Origin: Kuafuiihalomonas sp964473255
Lineage (GTDB): Bacteria > Myxococcota > Kuafuiibacteriia > Kuafuiibacteriales > Kuafuiibacteriaceae
Assembly: GCA_964473255.1 (NCBI GenBank)
Contig: CAYYOT010000015.1
Span: 1-64,000, forward strand
Direction: 5' to 3'
Length of the DNA stretch: 64,000 nucleotides
The notes beneath the pieces are model-generated. The model was not told the DNA's origin. It was given only the letters and a program-made list of their open reading frames with translations, and did no database searches. Made by a program: the position numbers and the translations under genes. Positions 8,101 through 17,054 of the stretch are shown one piece after another. Positions within the stretch are counted from its first letter, which is position 1; each line of letters opens with the position of its first letter.

Positions 8101-8961
8101 CTAGAGCCCGCTGCCGAGTTCGCGGCCCATGAGCGCGGCTTGAATCTCGGGTAGCGCCGACTCCGCAGCCAGACGACCGGCGGCGAGGAGCTCGTCGGCC
8201 CGATGAAATCCGATGAGGGGCGTGACGTCGTCGGGCAGGCGGGGCCGGATCAGCACCTCGGGGGGATCGCGCTCGAGACGCAGCGCGGTCATTGCCGAGA
8301 TCATGACCAAGCGAAGGTGGGCCGCTCGGTTGAAGAAGCCCGGAAGGCCCGAACCCTGCAATGCTGCTTGCACGGGAGTTCGGCCGGGCTGGTTTTCGGC
8401 AAAAGATGGCAGGACATCGACGGCCACGACCGGCCCCGAAGCCAGCCGCCGCCCCACGCCAACCGGCACGTTGTCGAGCTGACCACCATCCACCAGCTCC
8501 ATGCCTTCCAGCTCGACCGGCGCGAACAAGCCGGGGACGGAAACCGTCGCCCGCACGGCATCGGCGACCGGCCCTCGATCCAGGACCACCTCGCGACCCG
8601 ACTTCAGATCGACGGCGACCACGGCGAACGGCACCGAAAGGTCGGAGAAGGTCTCGACCCCTTCCAGATGACGCTCCAGCTCGGTGTACAGCTTTGCGCC
8701 CTTAAGGCTGAGACCGCCGATCCCGAAGCCCGGGTCCACGAGCTTCAGCACCTCGGTCGGCCGGCTGTATTTCTTGACGTTCTGCACGAGGTCCACGGTC
8801 GACATTCCGGCGGCGAGCAGCGCTCCGACGAGGCCGCCCATGCTCGTTCCGGCCACGGCCCGCACCGGAATGCCGTGCGCATCCAGGACCTCGAGAACAC
8901 CCACGTGGGCGATCCCGCGCGCGCCGCCGCCACCCAGGACCAGTACGATGCCGTCTCCCAT
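8101..8961 (-). CDS. Patatin-like phospholipase (RssA/NTE type)
   Basis: 286-residue Ser/Asp-dyad lipid hydrolase. It has the glycine-rich oxyanion loop GGGGARGIAHVG (10-21), the nucleophile elbow GTSMG with Ser40, and the catalytic Asp158 in DGG. These proteins hydrolyse acyl ester bonds of phospholipids or lysophospholipids. There is no signal peptide, so it is probably cytosolic or at the inner membrane face. It is transcribed away from the tetR-paaZ pair across an 86-base spacer with CGGGT/ACCCG half-sites, so the TetR protein may control it. It is co-directional with mvaS, 122 bases downstream of it, with the hairpin in between. Confidence 0.88.
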   Translation of the reverse strand: MGDGIVLVLGGGGARGIAHVGVLEVLDAHGIPVRAVAGTSMGGLVGALLAAGMSTVDLVQNVKKYSRPTEVLKLVDPGFGIGGLSLKGAKLYTELERHLEGVETFSDLSVPFAVVAVDLKSGREVVLDRGPVADAVRATVSVPGLFAPVELEGMELVDGGQLDNVPVGVGRRLASGPVVAVDVLPSFAENQPGRTPVQAALQGSGLPGFFNRAAHLRLVMISAMTALRLERDPPEVLIRPRLPDDVTPLIGFHRADELLAAGRLAAESALPEIQAALMGRELGSGL

Positions 8962-8982
8962 GGAAAATGAACCTACGCTCCC

Positions 8983-9022
8983 CGGGTCTCGGTTGGAATG
9001 ATTGACCCGTTTTCGTCCGGGT
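8983..9022. promoter_or_regulatory. Candidate TetR operator half-sites
   Basis: In the 86-base divergent spacer between the patatin and tetR starts, CGGGTC (8983-8988) and GACCCG (9004-9009) form an inverted repeat. ACCCG (9005-9009) forms a second one with CGGGT (9018-9022). TetR-family regulators commonly repress their own divergent promoter, so this is the natural operator position. No complete sigma70 promoter could be called; a TTGACC at 9003-9008 is the best -35-like element. Confidence 0.35.
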
Positions 9023-9047
9023 GGTTCCTATGGCGGCCGGGAGGCTC

Positions 9048-9665
9048 ATGGCACGCACGCGCTCGGCCGAGTACGAAGACAAGCAGCAGAGCATCCTCGA
9101 AGGAGCGGCGCATCTCTTTGCCAAGAACGGCTTCGCCCAAACGAGCATCGAGACCCTGGCCAAGTCGCTGAACGCCTCGAAAGCCTGGATCTACCACTAC
9201 TACGACTCGAAAGAGGCGGTGCTGTACGCGATGCTCAAGGACCACGTCGAGCGCCTCCTGCAGACGGCGCGAGGCGCCGTCGATCCCGAAGCATCGGCCG
9301 AGGTTCGTCTTCGGGCGCTGGTGAAAGCGATGCTCGAACTCTATGTGGACGCCACGAACAAGCACGTCGTCTTGATGAACGAGCTGTCGAACCTGACCGA
9401 GGAGGCCCAGGCCGAGCTGAAGTCGCTGCAGAACGAACTGGTCGATATGTTTCAGACCCTGATCGTAGAGCTTCGACCCGAGCTCGCCGAGCGGCGCCCC
9501 CTACAACGTCCCCTGACCATGTCGCTGATGGGGACCATGAACTGGACATATACGTGGTTCAAACCTGACGGACCCCTTACTGCGGGACAGTTCGCGACGT
9601 TGGCGAGCGACCTGTTCCTCGGCGGTCTGGGTCAGGTGCGAATCGACGAGGAGACCGACCCATGA
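9048..9665 (+). CDS. TetR family transcriptional regulator, coupled to paaZ
   Basis: 205-residue TetR regulator. The N-terminal helix-turn-helix spans about residues 12-58, with the typical sequence order ILEGAAHLFAKNGF ... TSIETLAKSLNASKAWIYHYYDSKEAVL. The C-terminal ligand-binding domain fills the rest. The ATG at 9048 is chosen because GGGAGG lies 3 bases upstream and because it starts right at the DNA-binding domain. Its stop overlaps the paaZ start in ATGA (9662-9665), so the two are translationally coupled. By context it probably senses phenylacetyl-CoA or another acyl-CoA and represses paaZ, as PaaR-type TetR proteins do in other bacteria. The ligand is inference. Confidence 0.85.
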   Translation: MARTRSAEYEDKQQSILEGAAHLFAKNGFAQTSIETLAKSLNASKAWIYHYYDSKEAVLYAMLKDHVERLLQTARGAVDPEASAEVRLRALVKAMLELYVDATNKHVVLMNELSNLTEEAQAELKSLQNELVDMFQTLIVELRPELAERRPLQRPLTMSLMGTMNWTYTWFKPDGPLTAGQFATLASDLFLGGLGQVRIDEETDP

Positions 9666-11713
9666 AAGTATTGAGCTACGCCCAGGGCGAGTGGTTCGAA
9701 AGCACCAAATCCGGCAAGCCCGTGCACCATGCCGTGACCGGAGAGACGGTCGCAGAGATCTCGACCGACGGACTCGACTTCGGCGCGATGGTCGAGCATG
9801 GCCGGACCGTCGGCGGGCCCGCCCTGCGCGCGATGACGTTTCACGAGCGAGGCCGGATGCTGAAGGCCCTCGCGCAGGCGGTCATGGCTCGAAAGAAAGA
9901 GCTGTACGAGCTGTCCCTCGCCAGCGGCGCGACGAAGTTCGACTCCTGGGTCGACATCGACGGCGGTGCCGGCACGTTCTTCGTTTATGCGAGCAAGGGC
10001 CGTCGCGAGCTTCCCGACGAGCCCTTCCTCCTCGACGGCAATCTGGAGCGGACTTCACGCGAGGGCACCTTCGTCGGCCATCACGTCCAGGTGCCGAAGC
10101 ACGGTGTGGCCGTACACATCAACTCCTTCAACTTTCCCGTGTGGGGCATGCTGGAAAAGCTCGCCCCCACGCTGCTCGGCGGCATGCCGGCGATCGTCAA
10201 GCCGGCCTCCCAGACGGCGTACGTGACGGCGCACTGCGTCCGCATCATGATCGAGTCGGGACTGCTACCGAACGGAGCACTTCAGCTCGTCGCCGGCGGC
10301 GTCGGCGACCTGCTGGACCGGCTGGACAGCCAGGACGTCGTCACGTTCACCGGCTCGGCGGCCACCGGTCTGAAGATTCGTTCCCAGGCCAACCTCCTCG
10401 AGAAGTGCATCCCGTTCAACATGGAGGCGGACTCTTTGAACTTCGCCATGCTCGCTCCCGATGCCATCCCGGGGACCGAGGAATTCGATCTTTTCGTTCG
10501 CGAAGTTGCCAACGAGATGCGGATCAAGACGGGACAGCGCTGCACCGCCGTTCGGCGAACATTGGTCCCCAGGAATCTGGCCGATGACGTCATCGGGGCT
10601 CTCAAGTCAAAGTTCGATCGTTGGACGGTAGGCGATCCCTCGCTCGAGGAGGTCAAGATGGGGCCGCTGGTCAGCCAAGACCAGCGGCTCGAGGTCGCCT
10701 CGAGCATCGAGAAGCTCCTGCCCGCAGCCGAGGTCGTCTACGGACAAGGAGAGTTCACCGTGGTCGGTGCCGACCGGGACAAGGGCGCGTTCCATCCCTT
10801 CACGCTCCTGTACTGTGACCGACCTCTCGACCACGCCAGCCCGCACGAAATCGAGCCTTTCGGGCCGGTGTCCACGGTGATGCCGTACGAGGGACTCGAC
10901 GAAGCCGCGGAGATCATCCGCCGAGGCCGCGGAAGCCTGGTGGGGACCGTGGTCACCCGGGACGGCTCGACGGCCCGGACCATGGTCATGGAGACGGCGG
11001 CGTACCACGGACGTCTGCACTTCCTGAATCGCGACTGTGCCCAGGAGTCCACGGGCCATGGCTCTCCGCTTCCGCACCTCGTGCACGGTGGCCCGGGACG
11101 CGCCGGCGGGGGGCAGGAGATGGGAGGCACCCGGGCGCTGGATCTCTACATGCAGCGCTGCGCGATCCAGGGCTCCCCGACGATGCTCTCGCAGATTGGA
11201 AACGAGTGGTTGCCAGGCGCGGACCGCCCGGAGGCGACCGTCCATCCCTTCAAGAAGTACTTCGAGGAGCTGGTGATCGGCGAGACGCTCACCACCCATC
11301 GACGGACCGTGACCGAGGCCGATGTCGTCAACTTCGCCGGCATCAGCGGCGACTACTTCTACGCGCACATGGATGCCATCGCCGTGGAAGATTCGATCTT
11401 CGATCGTCGGGTAGCCCATGGCTACTTTGTCCTTTCGGCGGCGGCTGGCTTGTTCGTTCACCCCGGTCACGGCCCGGTCTTGGCCAACTACGGGCTCGAC
11501 GAGCTCCGCTTCACCGAGCCCGTCTACCCAGGGGACACGATTCAAGCGAAGTTGACGGTGAAACGGAAGACCATCAAGGAGCCCAAGGAAGACGAAAAGC
11601 CTCAGGGCATCGTCGAGTTTCACGTCGACGTGACCAACCAGGACGACGTCCTGGTCGCCACGTACAGCATCCTCACTCTGGTGGCCCAGCGCCCACGCCC
11701 CGAAGGCGACTAG
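9662..11713 (+). CDS. paaZ: PaaZ bifunctional oxepin-CoA hydrolase / aldehyde dehydrogenase
   Basis: 683 residues, nearly the same length as E. coli PaaZ (681). The N-terminal aldehyde dehydrogenase domain (about 1-520) has Glu255 (NMEAD) and catalytic Cys294 (GQRCTAVRR). The C-terminal MaoC-type hydratase domain (about 535-683) has Asp564 and His569 in GDYFYAH. Together they open the oxepin-CoA ring and oxidise the resulting semialdehyde to 3-oxo-5,6-dehydrosuberyl-CoA in aerobic phenylacetate breakdown. Both active sites look intact. It overlaps the tetR stop by 4 bases and shares a CTAG stop with the convergent thiolase. The ring-activating genes paaABCDE and paaK are not in the window. 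Confidence 0.95.
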   Translation: MKVLSYAQGEWFESTKSGKPVHHAVTGETVAEISTDGLDFGAMVEHGRTVGGPALRAMTFHERGRMLKALAQAVMARKKELYELSLASGATKFDSWVDIDGGAGTFFVYASKGRRELPDEPFLLDGNLERTSREGTFVGHHVQVPKHGVAVHINSFNFPVWGMLEKLAPTLLGGMPAIVKPASQTAYVTAHCVRIMIESGLLPNGALQLVAGGVGDLLDRLDSQDVVTFTGSAATGLKIRSQANLLEKCIPFNMEADSLNFAMLAPDAIPGTEEFDLFVREVANEMRIKTGQRCTAVRRTLVPRNLADDVIGALKSKFDRWTVGDPSLEEVKMGPLVSQDQRLEVASSIEKLLPAAEVVYGQGEFTVVGADRDKGAFHPFTLLYCDRPLDHASPHEIEPFGPVSTVMPYEGLDEAAEIIRRGRGSLVGTVVTRDGSTARTMVMETAAYHGRLHFLNRDCAQESTGHGSPLPHLVHGGPGRAGGGQEMGGTRALDLYMQRCAIQGSPTMLSQIGNEWLPGADRPEATVHPFKKYFEELVIGETLTTHRRTVTEADVVNFAGISGDYFYAHMDAIAVEDSIFDRRVAHGYFVLSAAAGLFVHPGHGPVLANYGLDELRFTEPVYPGDTIQAKLTVKRKTIKEPKEDEKPQGIVEFHVDVTNQDDVLVATYSILTLVAQRPRPEGD

Positions 11714-12924
11714 GTGCGCTCCACGAGGGTGGCCACGCCCTGACCCACCCCCACGCACAGCGTTGCTACGCCCCGGCGAGCGTCGCGCCGCTTCATCTCG
11801 TGGACGAGCGTGGTCAGAATCCGCGCTCCGCTGCCCCCAAGCGGATGTCCCAAGGCGATGGCGCCTCCGTTCACGTTCACCCGATCGTGCCGTTCCTCGA
11901 GACCCAGCTGCCGAAGAACGGCGAGGGACTGCGCCGCGAAGGCCTCGTTCAGCTCGAACAGGTCGACGTCGTCGAGCGCTAGGCCTCGTCGCTCGAGAAG
12001 ACCTCGCACCGCGGGCACGGGTCCGATCCCCATGTAGCGAGGATCGACTCCGACGCTCTTGCTGCCGCTCCATTCGGCGAGGGGGGCTCGGCTCAACGCC
12101 GCGCGTTTTCGGGCCGACACGAGCACCAGGCACGCGGCACCGTCGTTCAGAGGGCTCGAGTTGCCGGCCGTCACGCTCCCGCCTTGGCGAAAGACCGGCC
12201 GGAGCTTTCCCAGCGCTTCGAGCGACGTGTCGGCCCGCGGACCCTCGTCGCGGTCGACGACGATGGGCTCGCCCTTTCGCTGGGGGATGGTGACGGCGAC
12301 GCGCTCGTCGGCAAAGCGCATCGCTTCCTCGGCCGCAAGCGCTCGACGGTGGGACTCCAGGGCAAAGGCATCCTGGTCCTCCCGAGAGATCTCGTACTTC
12401 TCGGCCACGTTTTCGGCCGTCTCGCCCATCGCCTCCAGCGGGAAGAGCGCTTCCAGCGCGGGATTGGGGAAGCGCCAACCGAGCGACGTGTCGTACATCG
12501 TGCGGTTACCGGGGGCGAACGGCCGGTCGCCCTTGCCCACGACCAGCGGCGCTCGGCTCATGCTCTCCACCCCGCCCACGAGCACCACGTCGGCCTCTCC
12601 GGCCCGGATCTGACGGGCCCCGAGATTCACGGCAGTAAGACCGGACGCGCACAAACGATTGACGGTGAAGCCCGGCACGCTGTCCGGAAGCCCCGCAAGA
12701 AGCAGCGACATGCGGGCGACGTTCCGATTGTCTTCGCCCGCCTGATTGGCGCAGCCCATGATCACCTCGTCGACCTCGGCGGCGATGATCCCCGACCGCT
12801 CGACCGCGCTCCGGATGGCGTGGGCCAAGAGATCATCGGGTCGGACGGGCGAGAGACTTCCGCGGTGGCGCCCCACGGGCGTTCGAACGGCGTCCAAGAT
12901 GTAGACGGAGTCGGACGAGCTCAT
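11710..12924 (-). CDS. paaJ: Acetyl-CoA acyltransferase (thiolase), PaaJ/PcaF-like
   Basis: 404-residue degradative thiolase. Catalytic Cys92 (NRLCASG), His360 (GHPLGGSG) and Cys390 (LCVGVGQG) are all present. It cleaves 3-oxoacyl-CoA with free CoA; next to paaZ the likely substrates are 3-oxo-5,6-dehydrosuberyl-CoA and 3-oxoadipyl-CoA. The CVGVGQG ending is typical of the PaaJ/PcaF/FadA class. The start ATG at 12924 is only 27 bases from the divergent 3-hydroxyacyl-CoA dehydrogenase start, so promoters must overlap each other or the coding regions. A general beta-oxidation thiolase is the main alternative. Confidence 0.85.
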   Translation of the reverse strand: MSSSDSVYILDAVRTPVGRHRGSLSPVRPDDLLAHAIRSAVERSGIIAAEVDEVIMGCANQAGEDNRNVARMSLLLAGLPDSVPGFTVNRLCASGLTAVNLGARQIRAGEADVVLVGGVESMSRAPLVVGKGDRPFAPGNRTMYDTSLGWRFPNPALEALFPLEAMGETAENVAEKYEISREDQDAFALESHRRALAAEEAMRFADERVAVTIPQRKGEPIVVDRDEGPRADTSLEALGKLRPVFRQGGSVTAGNSSPLNDGAACLVLVSARKRAALSRAPLAEWSGSKSVGVDPRYMGIGPVPAVRGLLERRGLALDDVDLFELNEAFAAQSLAVLRQLGLEERHDRVNVNGGAIALGHPLGGSGARILTTLVHEMKRRDARRGVATLCVGVGQGVATLVERT

Positions 12925-12951
12925 GACGTGACCCTATCACCGATCGACGCT

Positions 12952-13833
12952 ATGACGGCGCTCGTGAAGCACGACGGATTCGACAGGGTGATGGTCATCG
13001 GCGCCGGGACGATGGGCGCGGGGATCGCCGAAGTCAGCGCCAAGGCTGGCTGCGAGGTGCTTCTCTGCGACGTCAACGAGGAGTCGATAGCCAAGGGAAG
13101 GCACCGCATCGAGGTCTCCTTGGAGAAGGCGGTCGCCAAGGGCAAGCTCGACGAAGCCGGCGCTCAGGCCGCGTTCGGTCGCATCCGGTCGGCCGTTGGC
13201 CTCCACGGCGCTTCAAACCAGGACTTGGTCGTCGAGGCAGCCCCCGAGATCATGGACCTCAAGAAGGAGATATTCACCGATGTCCGTAGCCGCAACGCGG
13301 ACTGCATCATCGCTTCGAACACGTCGTCGCTCTCGCTGACCGAGCTCGCGGCTTGTACAGCCACGCCGCAAAAGATCATTGGACTGCACTTCTTCAACCC
13401 GCCGGCGGTCATGAAGCTCCTGGAGATCGTCCGCGCCATCCAGACTCCCCCGGATCTCGTCGAGCGTTGTCGGCGCTTCGCGGAGCGCATCGGCAAGCAT
13501 CCCATCGTGGTCAAAGACGTTCCTGGCTTCGCCACCAGCCGACTGGGCGTGATCCTGGGTCTCGAAGCCATGCGCATGCTGGAGAGCGGCGTAGCGTCGG
13601 CCGCCGACATCGATGCGGCAATGGAGCTCGGATATCGGCACCCCATGGGCCCCTTGAAGCTCACCGATCTCGTCGGCCTCGACGTTCGCCTCGCGATCGC
13701 CGACCACCTGACCCGCGAGGTCGGGCCCCAGTTCGCGCCGCCCCCCATCCTGCGACAGCTCGTGCGGGCGGGAAAACTGGGCGCCAAGACCGGCGAGGGC
13801 TTCTATGTCTGGAAGGACGGAGTTCCGAGCTAG
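12952..13833 (+). CDS. paaH: 3-hydroxyacyl-CoA dehydrogenase, PaaH/Hbd-like
   Basis: 293-residue single-function dehydrogenase. It has a Rossmann GAGTMGAG motif at residues 17-24 for NAD+, the SNTSSLS segment, and the HFFNPP motif with the catalytic His of the His-Glu pair, then a C-terminal dimerisation domain. It oxidises L-3-hydroxyacyl-CoA. Beside paaZ and the thiolase it fits 3-hydroxyadipyl-CoA oxidation (PaaH); a 3-hydroxybutyryl-CoA dehydrogenase role is equally possible from sequence. The ATG at 12952 is chosen because an in-frame GTG at 12928 would almost touch the divergent thiolase ATG. No good ribosome site precedes it, so it may be leaderless. Its stop shares CTAG with the DUF445 gene. 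Confidence 0.85.
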   Translation: MTALVKHDGFDRVMVIGAGTMGAGIAEVSAKAGCEVLLCDVNEESIAKGRHRIEVSLEKAVAKGKLDEAGAQAAFGRIRSAVGLHGASNQDLVVEAAPEIMDLKKEIFTDVRSRNADCIIASNTSSLSLTELAACTATPQKIIGLHFFNPPAVMKLLEIVRAIQTPPDLVERCRRFAERIGKHPIVVKDVPGFATSRLGVILGLEAMRMLESGVASAADIDAAMELGYRHPMGPLKLTDLVGLDVRLAIADHLTREVGPQFAPPPILRQLVRAGKLGAKTGEGFYVWKDGVPS

Positions 13834-15032
13834 GTCGGCTCGACGCTCTTGCGGAAGCGCTGCAGCACGGCGTGCAGCACGATGTCGAGAACGGTGAGAA
13901 CGGCGAAGAGCCCGACGATGGCCAAGAGCGAGTAGAACGGCCAGATGATCACCAGCCCGCCGACCAGCCCGAGAAGCCCGCCGAGCAGCGTGATGTAGCT
14001 CAGTTTGTCGTCGGCGAACTCCCGAAACCCCGTCTCGAGCTGGTCGCTCGTCACCGTCGATAGCTGCTTGGTGATAAGCTGACGAACGTCGATCTCTCGG
14101 ATCAGTGACATCGTGATTCGAGTGAGGGCCGCGTCTATCTTCTGTTGATGCCCCTCCAGGTACGCGGGAATATGGTCGAGGGCGCTGTCCACGTCGCCCA
14201 CGAGGCGGTCGAGCGTATCCGGCAAGGTATCCAGCTCCTGATTGACGATCCGAATGATGGGCTCCCGCCAGATTCCGCGGAGTCGACCCACCACACCGCT
14301 CGCGAAGCGGCTTCCAGCCACACCCTCGATGCGCTTTTCCACTTCGCCCGCGACTTCGTCGCGGAAAGCTTCGCTCTGCGTGAACTTGGCCGCGTAGGTC
14401 AGGATCATCTGTTTGGTGTCCTCCACGAACTCCGGATTCCGTACGAGGCGCCGAACCTCGCGGGCCGTCTCCTCGGTCAGGCGCGAAATGAGGCGGCTTT
14501 CGTCGAGCTCACGGTTGATGATCTCTTCGTTGATCAGATTCTCGACCACCTCGTCGGCGACCTTCTGAATCAGCTCGTCGCGCTGGGAGGGAATGAGGCC
14601 CTGACCGAAGATCGGTCGCACTTGGCGCGGGCGAAAGAGCATCTTGATGGCAACCCAGTTCGTGCCGAAGCCGATCAGGCCCGCCGTTGAGCAAGCGCGC
14701 AGGACTTCCTCCAGCCACGGGATGGGCACCCAGAAGCTGAAACCGAACACGATGAAGCACGCCGGCGCGAAGAGCTTCAGCGCGAGGCGCAGTCCACGCC
14801 CGGTCGAGAACGCGAGCCGCTCGATGTTGAGCGTCCCCTTGTCCAGATGCTCCCGGAGCGGGGTGAGCGGCAGACCGGTTTGAGGATGCGTGCGAAACTC
14901 GTCTCGCCACTTGTCGACGTACGCCGGTAGCTGCAGCTCGCGAACGCGACCGAGCCAGCTCTGGTCGGGACGGGAAGGCGGCTTCGGCGCGCTCTTTGAC
15001 GCGGAGTCCGCCGAGTCTCGCGGGTCCTGCAC
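13830..15032 (-). CDS. DUF445 family membrane protein
   Basis: 400-residue protein with the DUF445 layout: a hydrophobic pair near residues 80-125 with the conserved GFGTNWVAIKMLFRP and GQGLIPSQRDEL blocks, a long charged helical middle part (about 150-330), and a C-terminal membrane pair near 345-385. The N-terminal 75 residues form a Pro- and charge-rich cytosolic extension not typical of the core family. Members occur at cell envelopes but have no agreed function. The start is a GTG. It is convergent with the hydroxyacyl-CoA dehydrogenase gene and 108 bases from the divergent TPR kinase start. Confidence 0.85.
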   Translation of the reverse strand: MQDPRDSADSASKSAPKPPSRPDQSWLGRVRELQLPAYVDKWRDEFRTHPQTGLPLTPLREHLDKGTLNIERLAFSTGRGLRLALKLFAPACFIVFGFSFWVPIPWLEEVLRACSTAGLIGFGTNWVAIKMLFRPRQVRPIFGQGLIPSQRDELIQKVADEVVENLINEEIINRELDESRLISRLTEETAREVRRLVRNPEFVEDTKQMILTYAAKFTQSEAFRDEVAGEVEKRIEGVAGSRFASGVVGRLRGIWREPIIRIVNQELDTLPDTLDRLVGDVDSALDHIPAYLEGHQQKIDAALTRITMSLIREIDVRQLITKQLSTVTSDQLETGFREFADDKLSYITLLGGLLGLVGGLVIIWPFYSLLAIVGLFAVLTVLDIVLHAVLQRFRKSVEPT

Positions 15033-15140
15033 CTCTCAACGGTAACCGCCGACCGCTACGGCGTGAACTCGAATCCGTCGCGACCGCGCTCGCCGTCATC
15101 TGGGCCGGCTCAGGCGCCGAACGTAGCGTTTGGGGTTTTC

Positions 15141-17045
15141 ATGTCCGAGCCTGCGGGCTACGCAGTCGAGGTGGACCCGGCGGAGGTAGCCAAGCTCGAG
15201 GCCGAGCTCGACGCGGCCAGCGTTCCGCCGGTCGACCCTCGACGCAGAATCGACGCCCTGAACGCCCTGTCCTGGGCGCTTCGAGCTTCGGGCAACCTTC
15301 GCGCGCATGAGCTCGCTCGCAAAGCCCACGGTGAATCGGTCGCGTGCGGATACAAGCTGGGACAGGCCCGCTCTGCGCGCACCATGGCCATGACCATCCG
15401 CGAAGAGGACGACCTGTTGACCCTCTTCGACCTCGCTCATGAAGCCAAGGAGCTCTTCGACGAAGTGGGTGACGATTACGGGCGGGCCGGTTCGCGCGAC
15501 TTCCTCGCCTCCATTCTCGAGTTCACGGGCGATCTGACGGCCGCCTTGGAGTACGCACTGGACGCACTGGTCATCGCTCGCGAGATTCGAGATCCGGTCC
15601 GGCAGGGCTACGCGCTCAGCAGCATAGGCGGGATTCTGACGGCTGCAGGCGACCACGAAACTGCCGTCGACCGGCTCAAGGAAGCGCTCGACCTCTTCGA
15701 AGCCGTCCACGACGAGAACGGTATCCGAACCATCTGCTCCCGCCTGTCCCGAGTCTTGCGGGCGGCGGGCCGACCGGACGAAGCCCTCGGCTACGCCCTC
15801 CGCGTGCGAGACTCGGCGGTGGCGGCCAAGGACGAATGGTCCTATGCTACCGCGCTCACCGTCATGGCCGAGATCGAGGATGCCCGGTCCCATCCCGACA
15901 CGGCCCGGGGTCTGTATCGCGCGGCCTTGGCCAGCTTGGTTCACGAGAAGGCTCGGAGCATCGCGGGCTCCGAAATCTTGCTGAGCTTCGGCAAGTTCCT
16001 CATTCGACAGAGCGACTTCGAAACCGCCGAGACCGAACTGCAGGATGCACTGCAGCGCATCACCGGCGATGGCGTCTCGATGCTCACCGAGGCAGCGATC
16101 CGCGAGACGCTCGCCGAGCTGAAGGAACGAAAGGGCGACCTGAAGGCGACCGTGATGCACCTGAAGGAGGCGAGGAGGCTTCGCGAACAGGTGGCTCGGA
16201 ACGACGCCAAGAACAAGCGGCAGCAGGTCGAGATTCGGGCGTCGATGGAGGCCGCGAAGAAGGATGCCGAGCATCACCGCCTGCGTTTCGCGGAGCTCCA
16301 CGCGATGCAGGCCAAGCTCGTGGAAGCCAAGAAATCGGCGATTCTGGGGCAGCTCGCCGCGGGAACCGCCCACGAGCTGAATTCGCCGCTGGGCGTCCTG
16401 CGCAGCAATGCGGAGCTTTCCGCCACGACGACCGAGCGACTGCTGTCCCTGGCTCCCCGAGAGGCTCCCGAAGCGCAACAACTGGCGAGGATCCTCGAGT
16501 CGTGCCGCCAAACCACGGACGAAGCCGTCGAGCGGATCGGAGCGATCGCCACGAGCTTCAAGCGTTTCAGTCAGCTCGACCAGGCGGAGCGACGGTCGTT
16601 CGACGTTCGGGAAGGGCTGGAGAGCGCGCTCGCCCTGCTCCGGCCCTCCGTGCCCCCCGGGGTCACGATCGAGCGACGACTCGACGAAGTCCCGACCATT
16701 TTGGGCTGGCCGCGGGAGCTGAATCACGCCTTCATGACCGTGCTGCAGAATGCGGTTCAGGCCATCGAGGATTCAGGACGGGTGACGGTAGAGACCGCAA
16801 CCACCGATCGCGAGGTCATCGTCCGGATCCGCGATGATGGTCGGGGCATGAGTTCGGACGAGGTCGGTCACCTCTTCGACGTATCTTGGTCGAAAGAGGG
16901 TGCGCGGACTCAGATGCGTCTGGGCCTGTCCGCCGCTTATGCCACCATGACCAAGCACGGAGGCGACCTCGAGGCCCAGAGCACCGTAAAAAAGGGCACG
17001 GTGATCACCTTCCGTTTTCCGATTCCCTCGCCGCCGCCGGACTGA
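15141..17045 (+). CDS. Cytosolic histidine kinase with TPR sensor domain
   Basis: 634 residues. Residues about 20-340 hold around seven TPR-like helix pairs, then a coiled-coil linker (about 340-400), the phospho-acceptor His411 in GTAHELNSP, and a HATPase domain (about 500-630) with the N-box QNAVQAI and a G1 box DDGRGM. No membrane segment, so it is a soluble kinase that probably senses a partner protein through the TPRs. No response regulator is adjacent (orphan). I chose the ATG at 15141 after GGGG; an in-frame ATG at 15063 would add 26 Ser/Pro-rich residues. It is convergent with the Kazal lipoprotein gene. Confidence 0.88.
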   Translation: MSEPAGYAVEVDPAEVAKLEAELDAASVPPVDPRRRIDALNALSWALRASGNLRAHELARKAHGESVACGYKLGQARSARTMAMTIREEDDLLTLFDLAHEAKELFDEVGDDYGRAGSRDFLASILEFTGDLTAALEYALDALVIAREIRDPVRQGYALSSIGGILTAAGDHETAVDRLKEALDLFEAVHDENGIRTICSRLSRVLRAAGRPDEALGYALRVRDSAVAAKDEWSYATALTVMAEIEDARSHPDTARGLYRAALASLVHEKARSIAGSEILLSFGKFLIRQSDFETAETELQDALQRITGDGVSMLTEAAIRETLAELKERKGDLKATVMHLKEARRLREQVARNDAKNKRQQVEIRASMEAAKKDAEHHRLRFAELHAMQAKLVEAKKSAILGQLAAGTAHELNSPLGVLRSNAELSATTTERLLSLAPREAPEAQQLARILESCRQTTDEAVERIGAIATSFKRFSQLDQAERRSFDVREGLESALALLRPSVPPGVTIERRLDEVPTILGWPRELNHAFMTVLQNAVQAIEDSGRVTVETATTDREVIVRIRDDGRGMSSDEVGHLFDVSWSKEGARTQMRLGLSAAYATMTKHGGDLEAQSTVKKGTVITFRFPIPSPPPD

Positions 17046-17054
17046 GGACCTCGG

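Noticed and set aside
10607..12478. A 623-codon open frame on the minus strand
   Set aside because: It overlaps paaZ antisense and the thiolase in another frame; no motif and an Arg/Gly/Ser composition typical of a shadow frame.
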